Assembly (NCBI GenBank): GCA_030633365.1
Contig: DAOVSY010000125.1
Span: forward strand, 1-8,117
Origin: Spirochaetaceae bacterium
GTDB taxonomy: Bacteria; Spirochaetota; Spirochaetia; B11-G9
DNA length: 8,117 nucleotides
Direction: 5' to 3'
Shown here: piece by piece, positions 1-6,676 of the stretch
How positions within the stretch are numbered: the stretch's first letter is position 1
How the letters are laid out: each line of letters opens with the position of its first letter
Notes under the pieces: generated by a model
What the model saw: the letters and a program-made list of their open reading frames with translations, nothing else
What the model was told of the DNA's origin: nothing
Databases searched by the model: none
Position numbers and translations under genes: made by a program

Positions 1-894
1 ATATCCCAGAGTCTGATGCTCATCAACAGCAGGTCGGGTCCATCCTTGTGTAAAATCTGCCTTTTCAATGGCATAGCCGTAACCCTTCATAGAAAATACT
101 TCAAGGGGATTCCCAAAAGTCATATCTACAGTAAGCCGCCCATCGGTTCCATATAATTCAACAACATCATCCATTCCACCCCGGGTAATATAGTTTCCTT
201 CTACTGTTACTTCAGTACCATCAGCATAGGATAGAATTCCGAATCCCCAGTCTTCACCTTCCATTTTTTTGTGGACCATATTTGCTTCGCCGCCCCCGGA
301 GCATTTCCCAATAACACTCACAGGCATTCCCAGAAGATGATGAAAAAATCCAATAGGGTGTACTGCAAGATGGATTAAACTTCCTCCTCCGCAGAATTTT
401 ATTTTCTGGGCAAATGGAGAGTGAGAGCCGTTATGGACTTCCTTTCCCTTAAGGTACAAAATCTTACCAATTGCTCCCTCTTCCATGAGGTTCTTTGCTC
501 TGACAAGGGATGGTGCAAAAATCCAGTCTTCAGCATAAAAATACTTCTGTCCGGTTTCCTTTTGTGCTGCTAGAATACGTTCTCCATCCTCCAGAGTTGT
601 AGCAAAGGGTTTTTCGCAGATAACATCCTTTCCTGCTTTCATTGCAGCAATAGCTACTTCTGCATGGAGGAAATTAGGAAGACAGATATCCACAAGATCG
701 ATTTCAGGATCTTCTAAAAGTTTTTTGTAATCATTGTATGTTTTTGGAACTTTGTGAACCAGGGCAAAGTTTTCCCTTGCTTCAGAATCAATATCTGCAA
801 TTGCATAAATTACGGCTCCCGGTACAGTTCTCCAGGACTGAGCATGAAAATCACCTGCAAATTTTGCGCCGATTATTCCTATTCTAACTTCCAT
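1..894 (-). CDS. Gfo/Idh/MocA-family NAD(P)-dependent oxidoreductase, 3' part cut by window edge
   Basis: The frame is open from the ATG at 892-894 to the window edge, giving 298 residues with no stop, so the C-terminus is missing. The N-terminus MEVRIGIIGAKFAGDFHA is a Rossmann nucleotide-binding start (GIIGAKFAG, residues 6-14). The family motif EKP is at residues 94-96, with Lys95 as the expected catalytic lysine. The C-terminal alpha/beta domain contains CGGGSLIHLAVHP, with His179 at the usual catalytic-histidine position; the residue four before it is His175 where Asp or Asn is common. The family oxidises or reduces a hydroxyl or keto group of sugars, inositols or their derivatives in the cytoplasm; the substrate here is unknown. 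The start is supported by GGAGGAG five bases upstream, just outside the palindromic repeat at 912-1015. It is probably the third gene of the minus-strand kinase operon. It is clearly diverged from the second Gfo/Idh protein at 4441-5481. Confidence 0.9.
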   Translation of the reverse strand, partial: MEVRIGIIGAKFAGDFHAQSWRTVPGAVIYAIADIDSEARENFALVHKVPKTYNDYKKLLEDPEIDLVDICLPNFLHAEVAIAAMKAGKDVICEKPFATTLEDGERILAAQKETGQKYFYAEDWIFAPSLVRAKNLMEEGAIGKILYLKGKEVHNGSHSPFAQKIKFCGGGSLIHLAVHPIGFFHHLLGMPVSVIGKCSGGGEANMVHKKMEGEDWGFGILSYADGTEVTVEGNYITRGGMDDVVELYGTDGRLTVDMTFGNPLEVFSMKGYGYAIEKADFTQGWTRPAVDEHQTLGY

Positions 895-911
895 ATTTTC
901 TCCTCCGAGGT

Positions 912-1015
912 TGCATAGCCGTGCAGTAAGCGAAGCGCACGACCAGGCCAACTTGTTTGCGACCAGCCGGTTTACCTTTTGCCTGGTCGGGACTTCGTCC
1001 CTGCTCGGCTATGCA
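912..1015. repeat. 104-bp GC-rich palindromic element (MITE-like or REP-like), intergenic
   Basis: The element is bounded by a perfect 10-bp inverted repeat, TGCATAGCCG at 912-921 and CGGCTATGCA at 1006-1015. A second inner stem pairs CGACCAGGC (940-948) with GCCTGGTCG (981-989). The right arm also holds a short hairpin, GGGAC-TTC-GTCCC (989-1001), and the left arm has GTGC/GCAC at 921-924 and 937-940. The whole can fold into a branched, cloverleaf-like structure. By hand count it is about 59% G+C (61 of 104), well above the flanking genes. No clear target-site duplication is visible. It sits between the flavoprotein gene and the downstream oxidoreductase and overlaps the stop codon of the former. 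Such elements are usually dispersed in many copies, but only one copy is in this window, so its mobile nature is inferred. It would be transcribed within the operon and could stabilise, process or attenuate the mRNA. Confidence 0.75.
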
Positions 1016-2217
1016 CCCTGTACCATTTCAATTGCTTTAGGAGCGCAGACATCAACACAGGTTGAACACCCTGCACAGCTCACTTCATCTATAGTTGTAA
1101 TTCCATCGGGATGAGTAATAGAACTGCAGTGTCCTATATTCCAGCACAAGCCGCAGGCAGTACATTTATCCAGATCAACTCTGGCATAGCCGTCATAAAC
1201 TTTTAATCCTGAAGCATCCTTTATATTTTTATGCAGGATATCTCTAAAATCACTTATAGAATTATAACCCATCTCTTTCATGTATGATTTTAAATTATTA
1301 ATGAGTTTGGGCATCCAGTCGAAGCCACGAATCATTGTTTCGGTACAAATCCAGACAGCATCAGCACCAGTCATTATCTGCTGAACAGCACTGGAAAGAT
1401 CTGATACTCCGCCGGAACCAATGATAAACGGTTCAGGACCATTATAGATTCTCATTTCATAGGTATCCCTTAAAGCGAGAGGCCTGATCCACGGTCCTGA
1501 AAGACAACCGAGGGTTATTGAATCCTGCAAGCGGTAGATTGTTCCCATAGGGTTTCTAATATCTATATCTGCCATACCCAAACGATTGGCCACTCCTCCT
1601 ACAGCTGCTGCTCCTGCATCAAGAGACTGCCATGCTGCCTGGGCAATTTTTCCACCCTCAGGAGTCAGTTTGACAACTACAGGTATATTTACTCCATCCA
1701 CTATCTTTTTAACTACTTTCGGAAGTTCAACCAGATCTGATCCAAGGCTTGCTCCCGTTGCCTTCTCTGTTGTTTCCCCGGTAGTTGTCAGATTAAATGA
1801 CATATTGGGACAGCACATATTTAGTTCAATCCCATGGGCTCCTGCATTTTCAAATCTTTTCGCTAATTTAACCCAACCTTCAGGATCATCTCCGTCATAT
1901 GTAATATTGGGAAAAATAACAATATCCTTTGTCACCTTTCTTGCTTCTTCGATTACACTTAAAGCTACTCCAGGAGTAAGTCTCTCTTCTGCAGTAAAAA
2001 TATGAAGCTTCTCTTTTTTTAGCCATCTGTATCGTGGTGGTAGTGAAAGGTAGGGGACAGGGTCAATAGCAAGTTTTACTGATACTCCGGCCCAGCCACT
2101 GTCTTCCGCTTGTTTAATATGATCAACTGTTTTTACAGTTGGTCCTGAACCAACAATAAAGGGGTTTTTTAATGTTAAATCTCCAATTTTTACAGAAATA
2201 TCGATTGAATCACTCAT
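1009..2217 (-). CDS. PreA/dihydropyrimidine-dehydrogenase-like FMN protein with C-terminal 2x[4Fe-4S] domain
   Basis: This 402-residue protein joins a dihydroorotate-dehydrogenase-type FMN TIM barrel (about 1-325) to a ferredoxin-like domain (about 345-395), the layout of bacterial PreA and of the C-terminal half of eukaryotic dihydropyrimidine dehydrogenase. Visible barrel motifs are SVKLA (Lys48), ELNMCCPN (131-138), VVVKLTP (Lys183), IIGSGGVSD (265-273, FMN phosphate loop) and GADAVWICT (284-292). Fe-S cysteines are C352, C355, C358, C364 and C381, C384, C387, C391. Known relatives hydrogenate the uracil/thymine C5=C6 bond, working with a PreT subunit; none is seen here. By eye, the mobile loop that holds the catalytic Cys in dihydropyrimidine dehydrogenase reads GASLGSD (155-161) and has no Cys, so a pyrimidine substrate is doubtful. 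A sugar-derived enoyl or enol substrate is an inference from the operon. The start has GGAGGA upstream. The kinase gene ends 24 bases upstream. The final Ala codon and TAG lie in the palindromic repeat. Confidence 0.85.
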   Translation of the reverse strand: MSDSIDISVKIGDLTLKNPFIVGSGPTVKTVDHIKQAEDSGWAGVSVKLAIDPVPYLSLPPRYRWLKKEKLHIFTAEERLTPGVALSVIEEARKVTKDIVIFPNITYDGDDPEGWVKLAKRFENAGAHGIELNMCCPNMSFNLTTTGETTEKATGASLGSDLVELPKVVKKIVDGVNIPVVVKLTPEGGKIAQAAWQSLDAGAAAVGGVANRLGMADIDIRNPMGTIYRLQDSITLGCLSGPWIRPLALRDTYEMRIYNGPEPFIIGSGGVSDLSSAVQQIMTGADAVWICTETMIRGFDWMPKLINNLKSYMKEMGYNSISDFRDILHKNIKDASGLKVYDGYARVDLDKCTACGLCWNIGHCSSITHPDGITTIDEVSCAGCSTCVDVCAPKAIEMVQGA

Positions 2218-2241
2218 TTGTCCTCCAATTATTTTCTTATT

Positions 2242-3276
2242 TTATCTGCTTACTCTTCCGGAAGAGTCTCCTTTCATAAGTTTTTCCACTTCAGAAACTG
2301 TTACCATATTAAAATCACCTTTAACTGTGTGTTTTAAACAGGAAGCAGCTACTGCAAAATCAAGAGCCTTCTGGTTTTCATTATAGGTGTCCAGACCGTA
2401 GATCAGCCCTCCCATAAAGCTGTCACCACCGCCAACCCTGTCAACAATATGTGTGATCTGGTATTCTGGAGCCTGATACAGTTTTTCCCCATCCCAAAGA
2501 ACTCCGGACCATGTATTGTGATTTGCATTTACTGAACCTCTAAGGGTAATTATTACTTTCTTTGCATTCGGAAATTTCTTCATCAACTGACGTCCTACGG
2601 ATTCATATTCTTTTCCGTTAATATTTCCTGATGTAACATCAATTCCTTCAGGATGAATCCCAAAAACTTTTTCTGCATCCTCTTCATTCCCTAGTATAAT
2701 ATCACATTCCGAAACCAGTTCAGGCATAACTTCTCCTGCACTTTTCCCCCATTTCCACAATTTATTTCTATAATTCAAATCAACGGAAACCATAATGCCT
2801 TTCTGTTTTGCTGCTTTAACAGCTTCAAGGCATACTGCAGCTGCGCCTTTAGATATAGCAGGAGTAATTCCTGTCCAGTGGAACCAGGAGGCCTTATCAA
2901 AAATTCTCTCCCAGTCAATCATTCCCGATTCTATTTCTGAAATCGATGAATGAGCTCTGTCATAGATAACTTTACTGCCTCTGTTTACAGCTCCGGTTTC
3001 CAGAAAATAAATGCCTAATCTTTCTCCACCAAATATTATCTCAGAAGTATCAACACCAAGTTTTCTAAGATTCATCAGGGCTGATTTACCCAAATCATTT
3101 TCAGGAATTCGTGTAACAAACTTTGTATTTATTCCATAATTCGCAAGGGATACAGAAACATTTGCTTCTCCCCCTCCAAAAGTTGCTTCAAATTCCGATA
3201 CCTGGCTAAACCGCTGATAACCCGGGGTTGCCAGCCTAAGCATAATTTCTCCAAATGTTATTACACTATTTTTCAT
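2242..3276 (-). CDS. kdgK: 2-dehydro-3-deoxygluconokinase (KDG kinase), PfkB/ribokinase family
   Basis: This enzyme would phosphorylate 2-keto-3-deoxygluconate with ATP to KDPG in the cytoplasm, the entry from uronates and other sugar acids to the Entner-Doudoroff aldolase. The protein is 344 residues from the ATG at 3274-3276, a normal length for the family. Visible features are FGEIMLRL (8-15), the substrate-side GGGEANV (34-40), YDRAHS (105-110), VDLNYRNKLW (165-174, typical of KDG kinases) and the PfkB signature DRVGGGDSF (279-287) with Asp285 as catalytic base and GGGD as anion hole. KGDFN (319-323) is also typical. An upstream in-frame ATG at 3340-3342 would add 22 residues unlike the family and lies inside the operator, so the internal start is preferred; its ribosome binding site (GTGGG) is weak. 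It is first in the minus-strand operon and divergent from the LacI gene. Another ketodeoxy sugar kinase specificity remains possible. Confidence 0.85.
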   Translation of the reverse strand: MKNSVITFGEIMLRLATPGYQRFSQVSEFEATFGGGEANVSVSLANYGINTKFVTRIPENDLGKSALMNLRKLGVDTSEIIFGGERLGIYFLETGAVNRGSKVIYDRAHSSISEIESGMIDWERIFDKASWFHWTGITPAISKGAAAVCLEAVKAAKQKGIMVSVDLNYRNKLWKWGKSAGEVMPELVSECDIILGNEEDAEKVFGIHPEGIDVTSGNINGKEYESVGRQLMKKFPNAKKVIITLRGSVNANHNTWSGVLWDGEKLYQAPEYQITHIVDRVGGGDSFMGGLIYGLDTYNENQKALDFAVAASCLKHTVKGDFNMVTVSEVEKLMKGDSSGRVSR

Positions 3277-3321
3277 TTCTACCCACTTTAGATCTAAATC
3301 TAATAATTTAATATTTTTGTA

Positions 3322-3350
3322 TTGACAACTCAATAGTTGCATGCAATTAT
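3322..3350 (+). promoter_or_regulatory. Predicted promoter of the LacI-family regulator gene
   Basis: TTGACA (3322-3327) is followed after 17 bases by AATTAT (3345-3350, 4 of 6 to consensus). The operator palindrome covers the spacer and the -10, a layout expected for autorepression. The predicted leader to the ATG at 3447 is about 90 bases, and no structure or ORF is evident in it. Confidence 0.45.
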
Positions 3351-3352
3351 TG
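3331..3352. promoter_or_regulatory. Predicted LacI-family operator in the kdgK/lacI divergent region
   Basis: A 22-bp near-perfect palindrome has the core TTGCATGCAA (3337-3346) and flanking arms CAATA and TATTG; only one symmetric base pair breaks the symmetry. The same core recurs upstream of the 2-hydroxyacid dehydrogenase at 6968-6977. Position fits repression of both directions. It lies at the expected transcription start of the kinase promoter and between the -35 and -10 of the regulator promoter, so autoregulation is likely. Binding by the adjacent LacI protein is inferred. Confidence 0.7.
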
Positions 3353-3355
3353 TAT

Positions 3356-3384
3356 ATGATGAATTACAGATATACTTTTGTCAA
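3356..3384 (-). promoter_or_regulatory. Predicted promoter of the kdgK operon
   Basis: On the minus strand a perfect TTGACA (3384-3379) is followed after 17 bases by CATCAT (3361-3356, 4 of 6 to consensus). An alternative -10, TACAAT (3354-3349), has a better sequence but a 24-base spacing. The -35 and early spacer match those of the dehydrogenase promoter at 18 of 21 positions (3386-3366 against 6930-6950), which supports a real promoter. The operator begins 3 bases downstream of the predicted -10. Confidence 0.55.
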
Positions 3385-3446
3385 GATATTTTTTGAAAAT
3401 ATCAATAATAATTCAACCACTTTGTATTTACAAAAAGTTAGATAAT

Positions 3447-4433
3447 ATGGCGCAGGAAAAAATAACAATTTATGATATAGCAGAAAAATTAAACATCTCC
3501 GTCAGTACAGTTTCCAGAGTGTTAAACAATTCTCAGCTGATAAGTAATGACAAAACCCGTCTTATTAAGGAAACTGCAATCCAGATGGGGTATCAGAAAA
3601 GACAGATTAAACGTCATCAAAATCGTACAATTCTGAATATTGTATTAATTCTCCCATACAGGGAAGATCCGTACATGCATCTGTTCTATGATGCCGCACA
3701 GCTGATAAAGGGGATTGAAGATGGATTTGGAGACACTCGAATAAGTATAATTACAGATCTGGATTATGGTAAATGTAAAATTTTTTCTCATAAAAAAACA
3801 GGTAATATTGATGGTGTAATATTTGCATTTTCTGATCCCCAAACAGACCTGCTTAAAAACCTGGATTCACGTAAAATCCCATATATATTTTTAAACAGAA
3901 TTAAAAAAGTTCATAATTATATATGCTGTGATTACAGATCCGGGATGATGACTCTGGTCAGGAAACTTGCAGATAAAAGAAATATCAAAAATCTGATCTT
4001 TATCGGATTCTCAGGTAATGTGGAAATATCTGAGAGGAAAGAAGCAGGATTCAGGGAAGCCTGTAAAAAATACAGTATTACGTGCAATGTAGAGATGATC
4101 TCATCTATCAATGAAATTGATTCGGATTTCATTGATAGAATGAATTTCGGTGATAAAGATGCAGTCCTCTGCAGTAATGATATTCTGGCAGTTACACTCT
4201 ACCAGGCCTTGATACACAAGAATATTCGTATTCCGGAAGATATCGGTCTTACAGGTTTTGACAATTCTCCAATACTGGAGCTGTTCTGGGACAAGGTCAC
4301 TACTATAGATCTCTCCACAGGTAAATTGGGAAGGGATGCAGCTGTTTGGCTTAAAGACTGGATAGTTAACAGGAATGAAACCATGATACATGAACTGGTA
4401 CCAGGTAATTTTATACCTGGTACAACAATTTGA
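3447..4433 (+). CDS. LacI/GalR-family transcriptional regulator
   Basis: This is a 328-residue repressor-type protein. The N-terminal helix-turn-helix is textbook LacI (IYDIAEKLNISVSTVSRVLNNS, starting at residue 8). A hinge follows at about 48-60, then a periplasmic-binding-protein-like core. Core motifs are FLNR (148-151), CCDYRSGM (160-167), ERKEAGF (196-202, conserved ligand-contacting Arg region), CSNDILAV (242-249) and GFDNSP (270-275). The start at the ATG 3447 places the HTH at the usual distance; a TTG at 3378 in frame would add 23 non-family residues. The ribosome binding site is weak (AGTTAG). The hinge is unusual: counting nine residues from Tyr49, as in PurR Tyr45 to Leu54, gives Gln58 instead of the minor-groove leucine. 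It is divergent from the kinase and convergent with the second Gfo/Idh gene, 7 bases apart. The ligand is unknown, probably a pathway intermediate. Confidence 0.9.
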   Translation: MAQEKITIYDIAEKLNISVSTVSRVLNNSQLISNDKTRLIKETAIQMGYQKRQIKRHQNRTILNIVLILPYREDPYMHLFYDAAQLIKGIEDGFGDTRISIITDLDYGKCKIFSHKKTGNIDGVIFAFSDPQTDLLKNLDSRKIPYIFLNRIKKVHNYICCDYRSGMMTLVRKLADKRNIKNLIFIGFSGNVEISERKEAGFREACKKYSITCNVEMISSINEIDSDFIDRMNFGDKDAVLCSNDILAVTLYQALIHKNIRIPEDIGLTGFDNSPILELFWDKVTTIDLSTGKLGRDAAVWLKDWIVNRNETMIHELVPGNFIPGTTI

Positions 4434-4456
4434 GGTTAAATTACAAAAAAACCTCA
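4398..4456. terminator. Paired hairpins at the convergent gene ends, possible bidirectional terminator
   Basis: Two inverted repeats lie where the regulator and the second oxidoreductase converge. The first is GTACCAGGTA (4398-4407) with TACCTGGTAC (4414-4423), a perfect 10-bp stem with a 6-base loop lying inside the last codons of the regulator. The second is TGAGGTT (4431-4437) with AACCTCA (4450-4456). It spans both stop codons, with an A-rich loop that reads as a T-run on the minus strand. A short T-run, CTTTTT, follows on the plus strand at about 4461-4466. Neither stem is directly followed by a strong U-tract, so intrinsic termination is only plausible. Confidence 0.35.
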
Positions 4457-5481
4457 CAATCTTTTTCAGCACTCTTGTATATTGCTAATATAATCTCTAC
4501 TGCTTTTCGTCCTTCATCTCCTTCTACAGCGCTTTTATTACCCGAGTCCAGGGATTGAATAAAATCTTCAAATTGCCACTGATGGGGTTTATAGCTAATA
4601 GCGCCTGGATCCGAAGCTCCTCCGCCTGATTCTGTTTTAGAAGTAAACCTTTCTATTATAGACTGATCAATCTCCAATTTTTCCTTGAAATTCCACGACT
4701 TTATATCCGATTCTTCCAAAACTATGCTTCCCTCAGTTCCTGAAATCTCTATCTTTTTTAAATAACCAGGATATATTGCAGTGGAACCTTCAATAACACC
4801 CAGAGCCCCATTTTTGAATTTAAGTACTGCAACACCAACATCTTCAACCTCAATTCGCTCATGTCCAAGGGTATTTGTATAGGCTTTAACAGATACTACA
4901 GGTCCCATAAGCCATTGCAGCAGGTCAATGGCATGAATAGACTGATTCATTAGTGCACCGCCTCCATCCAGAGCTTTTGTTCCATGCCACCCCCCCTGAT
5001 CATAGTACTCCTGGGTTCTGAACCATTTTATATAAGCATCTCCCATAACAAGTCTGCCAAACCTGTTTTTGTCCACAGCCTCTTTTACTACCATAGAGGC
5101 TTCATGAAATCTGGAAGGGAAAATAGTTGAAACTCTAACACCTTTTCTGTTTGCTGTTTCCAATATTTTATCGCACCGTTCAAGGGTTATTTCCAATGGC
5201 TTTTCTACTATTAAATGTTTTCCCGAATTAATAATTTCAAGTGAGGGTTCCATATGAGCACCTGAAGGTGTACAGACTGTTACAATATCCAGATCAGGAT
5301 CCTTTAACATTTCTGATAGATCAGTATATCCTCTGCATCCAAATTTACTGCTAAAAGTGTCGACTCTCTCTTTTGAGAAATCCATACACGAATGAATCAC
5401 AGCTCCAGGTATATCTTCCAAAGCTCTCCCATGAAAATCTGCAATTAAACCAAGACCTACAATACCAAATTTATAACTCAT
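4441..5481 (-). CDS. Gfo/Idh/MocA-family NAD(P)-dependent oxidoreductase
   Basis: This complete 346-residue protein is of normal family length. It has a Rossmann N-terminus (FGIVGLGLIADFHG, residues 5-18) with the GxGxxA-type nucleotide loop, the EKP motif at 93-95 (Lys94) and the catalytic-region motif GGGALMNQSIHAIDLL, where Asn179 and His183 hold the usual D/N-x3-H positions. WFRTQEYYDQGGW (153-165) resembles sugar or inositol dehydrogenase and related oxidoreductase members of the family. It would oxidise or reduce a sugar-type hydroxyl in the cytoplasm; the substrate is unknown. The start at the ATG 5479-5481 is chosen because GGAGGA lies five bases upstream and the Rossmann strand starts at once. 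A longer form to 5535 would overlap the transporter gene by 17 bases and add 18 non-family residues. It follows the transporter by 37 bases on the same strand, so the two are probably co-transcribed. Confidence 0.9.
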   Translation of the reverse strand: MSYKFGIVGLGLIADFHGRALEDIPGAVIHSCMDFSKERVDTFSSKFGCRGYTDLSEMLKDPDLDIVTVCTPSGAHMEPSLEIINSGKHLIVEKPLEITLERCDKILETANRKGVRVSTIFPSRFHEASMVVKEAVDKNRFGRLVMGDAYIKWFRTQEYYDQGGWHGTKALDGGGALMNQSIHAIDLLQWLMGPVVSVKAYTNTLGHERIEVEDVGVAVLKFKNGALGVIEGSTAIYPGYLKKIEISGTEGSIVLEESDIKSWNFKEKLEIDQSIIERFTSKTESGGGASDPGAISYKPHQWQFEDFIQSLDSGNKSAVEGDEGRKAVEIILAIYKSAEKDCEVFL

Positions 5482-5518
5482 ATTTTCCTCCGTGTTGGGT
5501 ATTATATCAGAAAACAAT

Positions 5519-6676
5519 TTAAATAGTTCTTTCAACCTTCTTTGAATCGAATTTTAAAAGAAATATCAATATACTGACACTCAGCAGCAGTGGAAGTGAA
5601 AATATAATAATGGCATAATTGAACCCTGCGTAGTCGATAGTCATTCCGAACAGGGTTGGACTGAGTGAGGCTGTAATAGTCATAACTCCCATCATAACAC
5701 CAAAAACTTCTCCTCTCCCAAGATGGGCTCCCATCCTGGTCAGCATGAGGTTCTGATTGATAATACATCCCGATCCGAAACCTCCAAACAGTGTAATGGC
5801 TACAGGATAAATCCATACAGGCAGATTAAAAGACAGGATGAGTATGGATGGGACTATTAATATTGTTGCTACTATTATAATTATGAAGGAATTAAAACGG
5901 TCCGAAATTTTTCCAGCTATAAGGGATCCTATAATACCGCCAACAAAGAAAAATGCTGTTCCATAGGCAGCTACATTTTCACCAAATCCAAAAAAGTTGA
6001 CAAAAATAGTGGGTAAAAAATTTAGAATTGCCGACACACTCATCATCCTCAGAATGACGCTTATCAGGAATAAATTAAATCTTAAAATTTCACTTCCACT
6101 GGCTTTTGATGAATTATTCTTTCTGTCCTTATTTTTATAAAATTTTGGAGGAATGACAGAAGTAAAATGGTAAATCAGCCCCATTAAAAGTGCTGGTATT
6201 GCCGTCAGGATCAGGATCCCACGGATACCAATCCACTGGATCAGAGAACCATTTATAAGGAACATCAGGAGGATTGCACCAGTGCCGAAGCCTTCGTAAA
6301 TTCCAAGTACTTTACCTTTGTTTTCAGTATAATTTTCATCAATAATTGCGTACATGACCGGGTGAAAAGTACTCATTCCAACTGCAGTTATAGAAATAAG
6401 CAAAAGAAAAACAGTCAGAGAGGAAGCAAATCCTGAGGCCATCAATCCAGCTGAAGCCAGTAAGAAACCGAAACTAAGAATGTTTTTCCGTGAAAAGCGG
6501 TCTGATAATTTACCCATTACAAAAGAGCCCACTGCTGCTACAGCGAGGTAGGTTGTCAGTATTCCTCCGGCCTGGGTATAACTTAGATCATATCTGTTTA
6601 ATAAAGACGGTAGAACAAGAGGAAGAATAAACCAGTACAGGTCATTGGCACCATGGCCAAATAGTTTAGATTTCAA
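5519..6676 (-). CDS. Major facilitator superfamily transporter, about 12 membrane segments
   Basis: This is a 385-residue integral inner-membrane protein with hydrophobic segments throughout and a polar central loop (about 175-196, rich in Lys, Asn and Ser) between two six-helix halves. Motif A occurs in both halves: GKLSDRFSRKN (55-65) and GKISDRF (255-261). The N-terminal GHGANDLYWFILPLVLP (8-24) resembles the opening of FsrR-like and related MFS drug or sugar carriers. Given its neighbours it may import the substrate of the locus, but MFS substrate cannot be read from sequence. The frame begins at TTG (6674-6676); the next Met is residue 54, after the first helix, and an in-frame stop lies a few codons upstream, so TTG is the best start. 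The ribosome binding site is weak (AAGAAA). An eight-codon ATG ORF (6696-6673) overlaps the start by two bases. It is first in a two-gene unit with the downstream Gfo/Idh gene. Confidence 0.85.
   Translation of the reverse strand: MKSKLFGHGANDLYWFILPLVLPSLLNRYDLSYTQAGGILTTYLAVAAVGSFVMGKLSDRFSRKNILSFGFLLASAGLMASGFASSLTVFLLLISITAVGMSTFHPVMYAIIDENYTENKGKVLGIYEGFGTGAILLMFLINGSLIQWIGIRGILILTAIPALLMGLIYHFTSVIPPKFYKNKDRKNNSSKASGSEILRFNLFLISVILRMMSVSAILNFLPTIFVNFFGFGENVAAYGTAFFFVGGIIGSLIAGKISDRFNSFIIIIVATILIVPSILILSFNLPVWIYPVAITLFGGFGSGCIINQNLMLTRMGAHLGRGEVFGVMMGVMTITASLSPTLFGMTIDYAGFNYAIIIFSLPLLLSVSILIFLLKFDSKKVERTI

Noticed and set aside
912..1015. tRNA or structured RNA gene in the cloverleaf-like element
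   Set aside because: The arm lengths and loops do not match a tRNA, no T-loop consensus is present, and terminal symmetry fits a repeat better.
911..1114. Plus-strand ORF of 67 codons over the palindromic element
   Set aside because: It begins in the repeat and runs antisense to the end of the flavoprotein gene; it has no ribosome binding site or recognisable protein features.
1586..2005. Plus-strand ORF of 139 codons inside the flavoprotein gene
   Set aside because: It is antisense to a well-supported gene with conserved motifs, and its composition is that of a shadow frame.
3277..3342. Extended N-terminus of the kinase from the ATG at 3340-3342
   Set aside because: The ATG lies inside the predicted operator and near the predicted transcription start, and the extra 22 residues are unlike KDG kinases.
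3378..3446. Extended N-terminus of the LacI protein from TTG at 3378
   Set aside because: LacI proteins begin a few residues before the helix-turn-helix, as the ATG at 3447 gives.
5482..5535. Extended N-terminus of the second Gfo/Idh protein overlapping the transporter gene
   Set aside because: A strong GGAGGA directly precedes the internal ATG at 5481, and the added residues do not belong to the Rossmann fold.
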